From: Variovorax sp. Root411
GTDB lineage: Bacteria > Pseudomonadota > Gammaproteobacteria > Burkholderiales > Burkholderiaceae_C
Assembly (NCBI RefSeq): GCF_001425205.1
Contig: NZ_LMDW01000003.1
Span: 1-64,000, forward strand
Length of the DNA stretch: 64,000 nucleotides
Direction: 5' to 3'
The notes beneath the pieces are model-generated. The model ran no database searches. It saw only the letters and a program-made list of their open reading frames with translations, and was not told where the DNA came from. A program made the translations under genes and the position numbers. Of this stretch, positions 42,254-50,491 are shown piece by piece. Every line of letters begins with the position of its first letter. Positions within the stretch are counted from its first letter, which is position 1.

Positions 42254-42799
42254 ATGTACTCCTGGGCTCTGATCACGGGCGACGCCGCCGACACGGCCGA
42301 TGCCCGCCAACTCCGGCAGGCGCTCGGCGCCTTCCCCACGGGGGTGTGCCTCGTGACGACCACCACGCCGGACGGCAAGCGCGAGGGGATGACGATCAAC
42401 TCCTTCTCGTCGGTATCGCTGGACCCGCCGCTGATCCTGTGGAGCATTCGCGACGACACGCGCAGCGCCGACGCATTTCTTGCGGCGCGCTCCTTCAATC
42501 TCAGCGTCCTCGCCGCCGAACAGCGCGACCTGGCCTGGCATTTCGCCAAGCCTGCGGCGGACAAGTTCGAGCGCTTCGGCGAAGCCTTCGCCCTTGCATC
42601 CAACGGATGCGCACGATTGACGCGCAGTGTCGCGACATTCGAATGCTCAACGTATTCACGCCACCAGGAGGGGGATCACACGATCATCCTCGGTCGCGTG
42701 GATCGCTTCTCGCGCACCGACACGCCACCCTTGCTCTTTCATTCTGGGCAGATGGGCTCGCTGTGGGAGCTTGCGGAAACCTTGGCAAGGCCGCAGTAG
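42254..42799 (+). CDS. graD: Flavin reductase component of resorcinol hydroxylase
   Basis: The 181-aa protein is an NADH:flavin reductase of the HpaC/flavin-reductase-like family (LRQALGAFPTGVCLVTTTTPDGKREGMTINSFSSVSLDPPLILWSI, then LGRVDRF). It supplies reduced FAD or FMN to graA. It lies 13 bp after graA, with a 32-bp gap to the convergent IclR gene. The N-terminal MYSWALITGDAADTADAR stretch is longer than usual and could be a mis-chosen start, but ATG 42254 is the only good one. Confidence 0.9.
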   Translation: MYSWALITGDAADTADARQLRQALGAFPTGVCLVTTTTPDGKREGMTINSFSSVSLDPPLILWSIRDDTRSADAFLAARSFNLSVLAAEQRDLAWHFAKPAADKFERFGEAFALASNGCARLTRSVATFECSTYSRHQEGDHTIILGRVDRFSRTDTPPLLFHSGQMGSLWELAETLARPQ

Positions 42800-42831
42800 C
42801 GCTGCGCCCCTGCCGTCGGCTTGGCGTCCGG

Positions 42832-43614
42832 TCAGGCCCTTCGCTTGAACAGCGTGGAGGCCCCGCTGGCCAGCGCTACGTCCTCGGCCGACGCCAGCAG
42901 CACCGGCCCGAGCTCGAGCATGCGTTCTTCCGTGAGCCGCACCAGCGGCCCGGCGATGGTGATCACGCCGATCACCGCGCCGTTGCCGCTGCGCACTGGC
43001 GCGGCCATGGCCGTCATGGCCGGCGCGAACACCTCGCTGATCATCGCGAAGCCGCGCTTGCGTGCCGCGCGCAGGTACGCGAGCAATGCCTTCACGGTGG
43101 TCGGCGCCTTGGGTCCATAGTCCTTGGGCTTGCCGAAGCCTCGCTTTGCCACGAGCTGCAGCGCCTGCTCGTCCGTCATCGTCGAGAGCCAGGCGTGGCC
43201 CGCCGAGCTGCACGAGAGGTTCACCGACAAGCCCATGTCCGGGTCATAGCGCAGGCCGCGCGTCGCGCCCTGGGCCTTGGCGACGAAGGTGAGCTCGTCG
43301 CCGTCGACCACGGCCAGCCGCACCAGCTCGCCCGATTCGGCCGCGAGCCGGTCGAGCAACGGTTGCGCCACGTCGACGATGCCGCTGTTGCTCAGGAAGC
43401 TCAGGCCCAGCGACACCAGCTTGATCGTGAGCGTGTAGTCGCCATGGCTCTGGTCCTGGCGCACGTAGCCGCAGCGGACCAGCTCGGTCAGCAGGCGATG
43501 GGTGGCGCTCAGCGGCATTTCCAGCTCAGCCGAGAGGGCGGACAGCGCCCGGCCTTCGGGGTGGCCGGCCAGGTGTTCGAGGACCTTGAAGCTGCGTTCG
43601 AGTATGGCTGTCAT
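42832..43614 (-). CDS. IclR-family regulator of the TRAP operon
   Basis: The 260-aa protein has an N-terminal winged helix (ERSFKVLEHLAGHPEGRALSALSAELEMPLSATHRLLTELVRCGYV) and the IclR effector domain (VDGDELTFVAKAQGATRGLRYDPDMGLSVNLSCSSAGHAWLS, GVITIAGPLVRL). IclR proteins commonly control aromatic or organic-acid uptake and respond to the substrate. It is divergent from the TRAP genes; the 108-bp gap carries overlapping palindromes centred near 43651 and 43660. It is convergent with graD. Confidence 0.92.
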   Translation of the reverse strand: MTAILERSFKVLEHLAGHPEGRALSALSAELEMPLSATHRLLTELVRCGYVRQDQSHGDYTLTIKLVSLGLSFLSNSGIVDVAQPLLDRLAAESGELVRLAVVDGDELTFVAKAQGATRGLRYDPDMGLSVNLSCSSAGHAWLSTMTDEQALQLVAKRGFGKPKDYGPKAPTTVKALLAYLRAARKRGFAMISEVFAPAMTAMAAPVRSGNGAVIGVITIAGPLVRLTEERMLELGPVLLASAEDVALASGASTLFKRRA

Positions 43615-43642
43615 GGCGGCACTCTAGCGTTTTTGCCAAGTG

Positions 43643-43668
43643 TTTTCACTAGTGGAAATACTTTCCAC
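43643..43668. promoter_or_regulatory. Probable IclR operator
   Basis: GTGGAAA-TAC-TTTCCAC is a perfect inverted repeat (43652-43668). Overlapping it, TTTTCACTAGTGGAAA (43643-43658) is a palindrome with one mismatched pair. Both lie 55-80 bp before the TRAP operon start and about 30-50 bp before the IclR start. Confidence 0.72.
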
Positions 43669-43722
43669 ATTCCGCCTAAGATCGCGCCGCGCTGCACCTT
43701 CGCAGCGCTGGAGACACACATC

Positions 43723-44733
43723 TTGAGAACCCTTCATCGCTCGCTGGCCGCGGCCGGCCTGACCCTCGCGCTGGCCGTTCCCGCCCTCGCGCAGGGCGTG
43801 CAGGACCGTGTGATCCGCTTCGGCCACCTCAACAACGCCGACCATCCCGTGAGCTTCGGCGTGAAGCGTTTCGCCGAACTGCTCGCGGCCAAGAGCGGCG
43901 GCAGGATGAAGGTGCAGGAGTTTCCTGCTTCGCAGCTGGGCAACGAGATGCAGCAGCAGTCGGCGCTGCAGGGCGGCGTGCAGCAGATGTCAGCGCCGGC
44001 CACCACCTCGCTGGCGGGCATCGTCAAGGAGTTCGGCCTCGTCGACTTTCCGTTCGCGGTGGGCAGCTTCGCGCAGGCCGATGCGCTGCTCGACGGTCCG
44101 CTGGGACAGGCGCTGATCGCGAAGCTGCCGGAGAAGGGCCTCGTGGCGCTGGGCTACTGGGACCTGGGCTTTCGCAACGTCACCAACAGCAAGCGCCCGA
44201 TCACCAAGCCCGAAGACCTCGAAGGCCTGAAGATCCGCGTCATTCCGAACCCCGTGTTCCTCGAGACCTTCAAGGCCTTCAAGGCGAACCCGGTGCCGAT
44301 GCCCTTCGCCGAGCTGTACGGCGCGCTCGAGGCGAAGGCGGTCGACGGCCAGGAGAACCCGTACGCGGTGATCCTGTCGAACAAGTTCTACGAGGTGCAG
44401 AAGTTCGTGAGCGCCACGAACCATGTGTACGCGGCCAACATCGTGCTGGTCAGCAAGAAGTTCTGGGACTCGCTGAGCCCGGCCGAGCAGAAGATGATGC
44501 ACGAGGCGGCCGACGAAACGCGCGGCTACCAGCGCCAGGTGAGCCGCGCGGCTGCGCAGCGCGCCGTGGGCGACCTGCAGGCCAAGGGCGCGCAGTTCAA
44601 CGAACTCGCACCCGCCGAACAGGCGCGCATGCGGCAGATCGCCAGGCCCGTCACCGAGCGCTTTGCCGCGAGCTACGACCCCGCCATCGTCAAGCTCTAC
44701 ACCGACGAGCTTGCGCGCATCCGCAAGCAGTAA
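43723..44733 (+). CDS. TRAP transporter substrate-binding protein DctP, copy 1
   Basis: The 336-aa periplasmic protein has a signal peptide (RTLHRSLAAAGLTLALAVPALAQG) and the DctP fold. The hallmarks are GYWDLGFRNVTNSKRPITKPEDLEGLKIRVIPNP and KAVDGQENPYAVILSNKFYEVQKFV, which includes the ligand-binding Arg in KIRV. The start is TTG 43723 behind GGAGACACACATC; no ATG fits. It begins an operon with aroQ, dctQ, dctM and a second binding protein. It probably binds a carboxylate, maybe linked to quinate or shikimate because of aroQ. Confidence 0.92.
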   Translation: MRTLHRSLAAAGLTLALAVPALAQGVQDRVIRFGHLNNADHPVSFGVKRFAELLAAKSGGRMKVQEFPASQLGNEMQQQSALQGGVQQMSAPATTSLAGIVKEFGLVDFPFAVGSFAQADALLDGPLGQALIAKLPEKGLVALGYWDLGFRNVTNSKRPITKPEDLEGLKIRVIPNPVFLETFKAFKANPVPMPFAELYGALEAKAVDGQENPYAVILSNKFYEVQKFVSATNHVYAANIVLVSKKFWDSLSPAEQKMMHEAADETRGYQRQVSRAAAQRAVGDLQAKGAQFNELAPAEQARMRQIARPVTERFAASYDPAIVKLYTDELARIRKQ

Positions 44734-44759
44734 GCAAGACTCCGACCGAAGGCGCCCCC

Positions 44760-45206
44760 ATGAAGATCCTCGTGCTGCACGGGCCGAACCTCAACCTGTT
44801 CGGCCGCCGCGAACCCCATATCTACGGCAAGACCACGCTGGCCGAAATCAACGCGCAGCTGCAGCAGCTCGCCAACGAGCTCGGCGTGGCGCTGGACATC
44901 ATCCAGTCGAACCACGAAGGCGAGCTGGTCGACTTCCTGCACACGCATATCGACGACGCCCAGGGCGCGCTGGTCAACCCGGCAGGCCTCACGCAGCACG
45001 GCGTGCCGCTGCACGACGCGATCAAGGCGATGCCGTTCCCGATCATCGAGGTGCACATGTCCAACATCGCCGCGCGTGAAGCATGGCGCGCGCATTCGAT
45101 CATCTCGCCGGCCGTGAAGGGCACGGTCCAGGGGCTCGGTCCGCACTCGTACCTGGCTGCGCTGCGCGCACTGGTCGAGATGCAGAAGCAGCCCGCGTCG
45201 GCCTGA
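44760..45206 (+). CDS. aroQ: 3-dehydroquinate dehydratase, type II
   Basis: The 148-aa type II dehydroquinase converts 3-dehydroquinate to 3-dehydroshikimate. The catalytic Tyr is Y22 (GPNLNLFGRREPHIYGKTTL) and the catalytic His is H99 (FPIIEVHMSNIAAREAWRAHS). Both are present, and the length is typical. Placement inside a TRAP operon (26 bp after dctP1, 15 bp before dctQ) suggests a catabolic role in quinate or shikimate use. A biosynthetic role cannot be excluded; no other quinate pathway gene is nearby. Confidence 0.93.
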   Translation: MKILVLHGPNLNLFGRREPHIYGKTTLAEINAQLQQLANELGVALDIIQSNHEGELVDFLHTHIDDAQGALVNPAGLTQHGVPLHDAIKAMPFPIIEVHMSNIAAREAWRAHSIISPAVKGTVQGLGPHSYLAALRALVEMQKQPASA

Positions 45207-45221
45207 GCAGGAAGCACTTTC

Positions 45222-45788
45222 ATGAGCAGATGGATCGACCGATGCTGCGCCGGCATCGAAGCCGTGATCGCGGCCGCGCTCGCGGTCATGGTCGTGCTGG
45301 TCTTCGGCAACGTGGTGCTGCGCTACGGCTTCAACTCGGGCATCACGGTGTCCGAAGAGGTCTCGCGCTGGCTCTTCATCTGGATGACTTTTCTCGGCGC
45401 GGTCGTCGCGCTGAAGGAGCACGGCCACCTGGGCGTCGACATGGTGGTGCAGAAGCTGCCGCCCATCGGCAAGAAGATCTGCCTCGCGGCAGGACACGCG
45501 GTGATGCTCTACATCGTGTGGCTGCTGTTCCAGGGCAGCGTGGCGCAGGCGCGCATCAACTGGGACGTGACGGCGCCGGTCACCGGTGCATCGATGGCGG
45601 TGGTGTACCTGTCGGGCGTGGTGTTCTCGGTGCTGGCCGCGTTCATCCTCGCGCTCGATCTGCTGCGCCTGCTCACCGGGCGCATTGCCGAAAGCGATCT
45701 CGTGATGGTGCAGGAGTCCGAAGAAGCGGTGCAGCTGCAGCAGATCCTCGGTTCGCAAGGCGATGCACAACAGGGGCCGCGCAAATGA
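45222..45788 (+). CDS. TRAP transporter small permease DctQ
   Basis: The 188-aa membrane protein has four transmembrane helices (about residues 10-33, 50-66, 90-108 and 128-150). It has the DctQ core EEVSRWLFIWMTFLGAVVALKEHGHLGVD. With DctM it forms the sodium-dependent TRAP membrane complex. The stop overlaps the DctM start (ATGA, 45785-45788). The C-terminal tail after residue 160 is soluble and Gln-rich. Confidence 0.92.
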   Translation: MSRWIDRCCAGIEAVIAAALAVMVVLVFGNVVLRYGFNSGITVSEEVSRWLFIWMTFLGAVVALKEHGHLGVDMVVQKLPPIGKKICLAAGHAVMLYIVWLLFQGSVAQARINWDVTAPVTGASMAVVYLSGVVFSVLAAFILALDLLRLLTGRIAESDLVMVQESEEAVQLQQILGSQGDAQQGPRK

Positions 45789-47065
45789 CCATCTTCGTCT
45801 TCGTCGGCTCGCTGCTCCTCGCCATGGCGATGGGCATTCCCATCGCGTTCTCCCTGCTGGCCAGCGGCGTCGCGCTGATGTGGCATCTCGACCTGTTCGA
45901 CGCGCAGATCCTTGCGCAGAACGTGATCGGCGGCGCAGACAGCTTTCCGCTGCTGGCCGTGCCCTTCTTCATGCTGGCCGGCGAGATCATGAACGTGGGC
46001 GGCCTCTCCAAGCGCATCGTCGATTTCGCGCTCGCGGTGGTCGGCCACGTGAAGGGCGGCCTGGGCTACGTGACCATCATGGCCGGCTGCCTGCTCTCCG
46101 CGCTTTCAGGCTCCGCCGTGGCCGACGCGGCCGCGCTCACCGCGCTGCTGCTGCCCATGATGGTCAAGGCGGGCCACGACAAGGCGCGCGCGGGCGGGCT
46201 CATCGCGGCAACCGGCGTCATCGGACCGGTGATACCGCCGAGCATCGGGCTCGTGATCTTCGGCGTGGCCGCCAACGTGTCGATCTCCAAGCTGTTCCTC
46301 GCGGCCATCGTGCCGGGGCTCTTGATCGGCGGCGCGCTGTGGATCACCTGGGCATGGCTGGTGCGTCGCGAGAAGATCGTGCCGCCGCCGCGCAAGTCGG
46401 GCGCCGAGATCTTCAGCGCATTCCGCAAGGCGCTCTGGGCGCTGATGCTGCCGGTGATCATCCTCGTGGGCCTGCGCATGGGCGTGTTCACGCCGACCGA
46501 GGCGGCCGTGGTGGCCGCCGCCTACGCGCTCTTCGTGTCGATCGTGGTCTACCGCGAGCTGAGCTGGAAAGACCTCTACGCGGTGTTCGTGGGCGCTGCC
46601 AAGACCAGCGCCATCGTGATGTTCCTGATTGCCGCGGCCATGGTGAGCGCATGGCTCATCACCGTGGCCGACCTGCCGTCGAAGGTGGTCGGCCTGCTGC
46701 AGCCCTTCATGGGCAACCAGATCCTGCTGATGATCGCGATCATGGTGCTCGTGATGGTCGTGGGCACCGCGATGGACATGACGCCGACCATCCTGATCCT
46801 CACGCCGGTGCTGATGCCCATCGTGAAGGCCGCCGGTATCGACCCCGTGTACTTCGGCGTGCTCTTCATCATCAACAACTCGATCGGGCTGGTGACGCCG
46901 CCGGTGGGCACGGTGCTCAACGTGGTGGCTGGCGTCGGGAAGATATCGATGGACGACGTCACGCGCGGCGTGGTGCCTTTCATGATTGCCGAGTTCGCCG
47001 TCATGTTCCTGATGGTGCTGTTCCCGTGGCTGGTGACGGGGCCGGCCAGGCTGTTCCACGGATAG
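45785..47065 (+). CDS. TRAP transporter large permease DctM
   Basis: The 426-aa protein has about twelve hydrophobic segments and the TRAP large-permease core (GSAVADAAALTALLLPMM, GVIGPVIPPSIGLVIFGVAANVSISKLFLAAIVPGLLI, MDMTPTILILTPVLMPIV, NNSIGLVTPPVGTVLNVV). It moves the ligand with Na+ into the cytoplasm. It overlaps DctQ by 4 bp, and a second substrate-binding gene follows after 23 bp. Confidence 0.94.
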   Translation: MTIFVFVGSLLLAMAMGIPIAFSLLASGVALMWHLDLFDAQILAQNVIGGADSFPLLAVPFFMLAGEIMNVGGLSKRIVDFALAVVGHVKGGLGYVTIMAGCLLSALSGSAVADAAALTALLLPMMVKAGHDKARAGGLIAATGVIGPVIPPSIGLVIFGVAANVSISKLFLAAIVPGLLIGGALWITWAWLVRREKIVPPPRKSGAEIFSAFRKALWALMLPVIILVGLRMGVFTPTEAAVVAAAYALFVSIVVYRELSWKDLYAVFVGAAKTSAIVMFLIAAAMVSAWLITVADLPSKVVGLLQPFMGNQILLMIAIMVLVMVVGTAMDMTPTILILTPVLMPIVKAAGIDPVYFGVLFIINNSIGLVTPPVGTVLNVVAGVGKISMDDVTRGVVPFMIAEFAVMFLMVLFPWLVTGPARLFHG

Positions 47066-47088
47066 ACAACTACAAGGAGATATTCATC

Positions 47089-48096
47089 ATGAAGAAGCGT
47101 TCGATTCAAAAGATGCTGGTTGCTGCCGTCGCGGTGTTCGCCGTGTGCAGCGCCGGCGCGCAGGTCAAGGAGCGCACGCTCAAGTTCGCGTTCCAGAACC
47201 AGACCGGGCATCCGCAGGCGCAAGGCGCGCAGAAGTTCGCCGACCTCGTGGCCGCCAAGTCGGGCGGCAAGATCACCGTCAAGCTGTTCGCGGGCGGCGC
47301 GCTCGGCGGCGACCTGCAGACCGTGTCGGCGCTGCAGGGCGGCACGGTGGAACTCACGGTGCTCAACGCCGGCATTCTCTCGGCGCAGGTGAAGGAGTTC
47401 GCGGCCTACGACTTTCCGTTCCTGTTCAACAGCGGCAAGGAGGCCGATGCCGTCACCGACGGGCCCTTCGGCCAGAAGCTGATGGCCAAGCTCGAAGACA
47501 AGGGCCTGCACGGCCTGGGCTATTGGGACCTGGGCTTTCGCAACCTCACCAACAGCAAGCGGCCGGTCGTGAAGGCCGACGACATCGCGGGGCTGAAGAT
47601 CCGCGTGATCCAGTCGCCGATCTACATCGACCTGTTCAGCGCGCTGGGCGCCAATGCCACACCGCTGCCGTTCCCCGAGCTGTATCCGGCGCTCGACCAG
47701 AAGGCGGTCGACGGGCAGGAGAACCCGAACACCACCATCCTGTCGTCCAAGTTCGCCGAGGTGCAGAAGTACATCACGCAGACCCGGCACATCTACAACC
47801 CGCAGGCGCTGCTGATCAGCAAGAAGACCTGGGACGGCATGAGCGCGGACGAGAAGAAGATCATCACCGAGGCGTCGGCCGAATCGACCGCGTTCCAGCG
47901 CCAGGCCTCGCGCGGCGCCGCCGACAGCGCACTCGATGCGCTGAAGAAGGCGGGCATGACCGTGTCGGAGCTGCCGCCCGAGGAAATGGCGAAGCTGCGC
48001 GCGAAGGTGAAGCCGGTGATCGACAAGTACTCGGCCTCGGTCGGCGAGGCCACCGTGAAGGAGCTGATGGCCGAGATCGACAAGGTGCGCAAATAG
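47089..48096 (+). CDS. TRAP transporter substrate-binding protein DctP, copy 2
   Basis: The 335-aa protein has a signal peptide (KRSIQKMLVAAVAVFAVCSAGAQ) and is a paralogue of the copy at 43723. Both share GYWDLGFRN-TNSKRP, the KIRV ligand Arg and KAVDGQENP. The ligand-lining residues around those motifs differ (IQSPIYIDLFSALGANATPLPFPELYPAL here). ATG 47089 follows AAGGAGATATTC. Two binding proteins with one permease pair suggest that two related acids use the same channel. It is the last gene of the operon. Confidence 0.92.
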   Translation: MKKRSIQKMLVAAVAVFAVCSAGAQVKERTLKFAFQNQTGHPQAQGAQKFADLVAAKSGGKITVKLFAGGALGGDLQTVSALQGGTVELTVLNAGILSAQVKEFAAYDFPFLFNSGKEADAVTDGPFGQKLMAKLEDKGLHGLGYWDLGFRNLTNSKRPVVKADDIAGLKIRVIQSPIYIDLFSALGANATPLPFPELYPALDQKAVDGQENPNTTILSSKFAEVQKYITQTRHIYNPQALLISKKTWDGMSADEKKIITEASAESTAFQRQASRGAADSALDALKKAGMTVSELPPEEMAKLRAKVKPVIDKYSASVGEATVKELMAEIDKVRK

Positions 48097-48109
48097 GCGG
48101 CAGCGCCTC

Positions 48110-48805
48110 TCAGCCGGCTGTCGCGCGCCGCAGCGCCGCGCGCGCCAGCAGGCGCGTCGAGTCGAGCGTCGGCAGCGCGGAGTTGCCGTCGTTCAGCACC
48201 AGCGGAAGCTCGGTGCAGCCCAGTGCCACGGCGTCGCAGCCGCGCGCCTTCAGGTTTTCGATCATGCGCTGCAGCACGGCCGTGGATTCCGGCCGGAACA
48301 CGCCGCACACCAGCTCGTCCATGATGATGCGGCCGAGCTCGGCGCGTTCGCCGGCATCCGGCCGCACGGCGTCCAGCCCGGCGGCCGACAGCGCCTGCGG
48401 GTAGACCTCGCTGTCGACCAGCCAGCGCGTGCCCAGCACGCCCACGCGGCCAAAGCCCCGCGACAGCGCCTGCGCCGCGACCACCTCGGCGATGTGCAGC
48501 CAGGGCAGCGGCGAGCGCGGCAGCACCAGGTGCATCGCCTGGTGGATCGTGTTGTCGGGGCAGACCAGAAAATCCGCACCGGCCGCCGCCAGCTTGCCGG
48601 CCGAAGACAGCATCAGCTGCGCGACGCCGTCCACGTCGCCTCGTTCGAGGCAGTCCACGTACGCAGCGAGCGAGTGCGTGTGCATCGACACCTCCGGATG
48701 CGCGTGGGCCGCGCCAAGGTACGAGGCTCCTTCGACGCAGAGCGTGCGGTAGCAGAGGGCCGCGCCTTCGGCCGAGCAACCGACCACGCCGATGTGCAAT
48801 GGCAT
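48110..48805 (-). CDS. Aspartate/glutamate racemase family protein
   Basis: The 231-aa protein has both catalytic cysteines of the Asp/Glu racemase family: C82 in FLVCPDNTIHQ and C197 in VALGCTELPLVL. The family interconverts D- and L-amino acids, although some members are hydantoin racemases or other isomerases. It follows the DHA2 exporter by 18 bp on the same strand, so the two form an operon. The gene converges on the second TRAP binding gene with 13 bp between them. Confidence 0.9.
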   Translation of the reverse strand: MPLHIGVVGCSAEGAALCYRTLCVEGASYLGAAHAHPEVSMHTHSLAAYVDCLERGDVDGVAQLMLSSAGKLAAAGADFLVCPDNTIHQAMHLVLPRSPLPWLHIAEVVAAQALSRGFGRVGVLGTRWLVDSEVYPQALSAAGLDAVRPDAGERAELGRIIMDELVCGVFRPESTAVLQRMIENLKARGCDAVALGCTELPLVLNDGNSALPTLDSTRLLARAALRRATAG

Positions 48806-48823
48806 GTCAATTTCTCCTGAACT

Positions 48824-50242
48824 TCATCGCCTGTGCGATACCGCCATGCCGGCCTGGCGATCGAGCCGCAGCGTCATCAGCGTCGCAATGGCCATCAGCA
48901 GGCCGACCACATACCAGGCGTGGCGGAAGTCCGCGAGCTGCACGGCCGGCGCGCCGCGCAGCGCCTGCGATGCGCCGAGCACCATCGCGCCCAGCGCCAC
49001 GCCGAGCGCGAGCGACACCTGCTGCAGCATCGTGCCGAGCGTGCTCGCACCGGCGCGGGATTCGTCGGGCACGTCGGCAAAGGCCAGCGTGTTGATCGCG
49101 GTGAAGTTCATCGAGCGCGCCATGCCCGCCGCGAAGAGCAGCACGCACACCCACGGCAGCGGGTCGCCCGGCGACAGCAGCCCGCAGCCGAACAGCGTGG
49201 CCGCGCAGATCGCGCCATTCACCGTCAGCACCCTGCGAAAGCCGAAGCGCCTCAGCACCGCCGTGGTGGCGCTCTTCATCACGAGGTTGCCGCCCATGTA
49301 CACCAGCAGCATCGAGCCTGCCTGGAACGCGTTCATGCCGAAGCCGATCTGGAACATCAGCGGCAGCAGGAAGGGCGAGGTATTGATCGCGATGCGTGAG
49401 ACGAAGCCGGCCGTCGCGGTGGCCAGCGCATAGGTCGGCACCGCCAGCGCGCGCAGGTCGAGCAGGGGCGCCGCCGTTCGCCGCGCATGGCGCACCGCGG
49501 CGGCAGCGGCCACGGCGCCCAAGGCCAGCAGGCCGAGGGTGGCGGCCGAACCCGGCTGCGGCCCGCCCAGGCGCGTGAGGCCTTCGACCAGCGCGGCCAG
49601 CGCAACGGCGGTGAGCACGAAGCCGGTGGTATCGAAGCGCGCCGGGGCCGCGCCGGTGCGGCGCGGAAACAGCCGCATGATCAGCCACAGCCCCACGAGG
49701 CCCAGCGGCACGTTCAGCAGGAAGATCCAGCGCCACGAGGCATGCGTCGCGATGAGCCCGCCCAGCGGCGGGCCGATCACCGGCGCGATGAGCCCCGGCC
49801 AGGTGATGGTGCCGATGGCCTCGATCAGCCGGTGCTTCGGCGTCTCGCGCAGCACCACGAGCCGGCCTACCGGCGACATGAAGGCAGCCGCCGCGCCCTG
49901 CAGCACGCGCGCCCCGACGAACACCCCGAAGGTGGGCGCGAGCCCGCAGGCGAGCGAGGCCAGGGTGAAGGTGCCGACCGCGAGCGCGAACACCCGCCGC
50001 GCCCCGAAGCGCCCGGCGCACCAGCCCGCCGCCGGCACCAGCGCCGCCATCGCGATCAGGTAGACCGTAAGGCCCAGGCTCGCGTCGAGCGCGCCCATGC
50101 CGAAGCCGGCCCCGATGGCCGGCAGCGCGGTGACGATGATGGTGGCGTCCAGCGTCTCCATGAAGAAGGCGGCCGCCACGGTGAGCGCGATGCGCTTCGA
50201 GGCGCCGTCCGTGGCCGCTGGTGGCTGCGCGGTGTCGTTCAT
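48824..50242 (-). CDS. DHA2-family MFS multidrug exporter
   Basis: The 472-aa protein has fourteen predicted transmembrane helices and the EmrB/QacA-type start ALTVAAAFFMETLDATIIVTALPAIGAGFG. The motif GWCAGRFGARRVFAL and the family motif C (VIGPPLGGLIATHASWRWIFLLNVPLGLVGL) are clear. It probably exports a hydrophobic drug or metabolite and uses the proton gradient. The racemase gene downstream is co-transcribed. The 249-bp region upstream contains the dctA promoter, in divergent orientation. Confidence 0.92.
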   Translation of the reverse strand: MNDTAQPPAATDGASKRIALTVAAAFFMETLDATIIVTALPAIGAGFGMGALDASLGLTVYLIAMAALVPAAGWCAGRFGARRVFALAVGTFTLASLACGLAPTFGVFVGARVLQGAAAAFMSPVGRLVVLRETPKHRLIEAIGTITWPGLIAPVIGPPLGGLIATHASWRWIFLLNVPLGLVGLWLIMRLFPRRTGAAPARFDTTGFVLTAVALAALVEGLTRLGGPQPGSAATLGLLALGAVAAAAAVRHARRTAAPLLDLRALAVPTYALATATAGFVSRIAINTSPFLLPLMFQIGFGMNAFQAGSMLLVYMGGNLVMKSATTAVLRRFGFRRVLTVNGAICAATLFGCGLLSPGDPLPWVCVLLFAAGMARSMNFTAINTLAFADVPDESRAGASTLGTMLQQVSLALGVALGAMVLGASQALRGAPAVQLADFRHAWYVVGLLMAIATLMTLRLDRQAGMAVSHRR

Positions 50243-50289
50243 GGAACCGAGTCTGACACCGTCATGGGCCTAGGGTTTTCCCCGGGGTG

Positions 50290-50306
50290 CCGATCCGGCA
50301 GATCGG
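50290..50306. promoter_or_regulatory. Inverted repeat upstream of dctA
   Basis: CCGATC-CGGCA-GATCGG has perfect 6-bp arms with a 5-bp spacer. It lies 109 bp before the sigma-54 box, the distance expected of an enhancer-type DctD site. It differs from the Rhizobium DctD consensus, so the assignment is tentative. Confidence 0.45.
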
Positions 50307-50414
50307 ACGGGCGTTGCCGGCGCCATCCGGATCGTCGGCGGGGTGCCGCACCATCGCGCACAAAAAGGTCCATTGAATCAAGGACTTAGCTTGCAGTTCA
50401 CGCGGTGTTGCCGG

Positions 50415-50430
50415 TGGCATGTCGATTGCT
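50415..50430 (+). promoter_or_regulatory. Sigma-54 promoter of dctA
   Basis: TGGCATG-TCGA-TTGCT matches the consensus TGGCACG-N4-TTGCW with one substitution and exact -24/-12 spacing (GG at 50416-50417, GC at 50428-50429). Transcription should start near 50441, leaving a 50-bp leader to the dctA ATG. The regulator needed for it, DctD, is encoded 3 kb downstream. Confidence 0.85.
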
Positions 50431-50491
50431 CAACCACAAGGCCGGCCGTGCGCCCCGCTGCGGGGCCTGGCCACGAATTGGAGACAAACCG

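Noticed and set aside
42346..43722. An upstream extension of the first TRAP binding protein to base 42346
   Set aside because: That open frame runs through the flavin reductase and the IclR gene in another frame; the TTG at 43723 begins a clear signal peptide with a GGAGA site before it.
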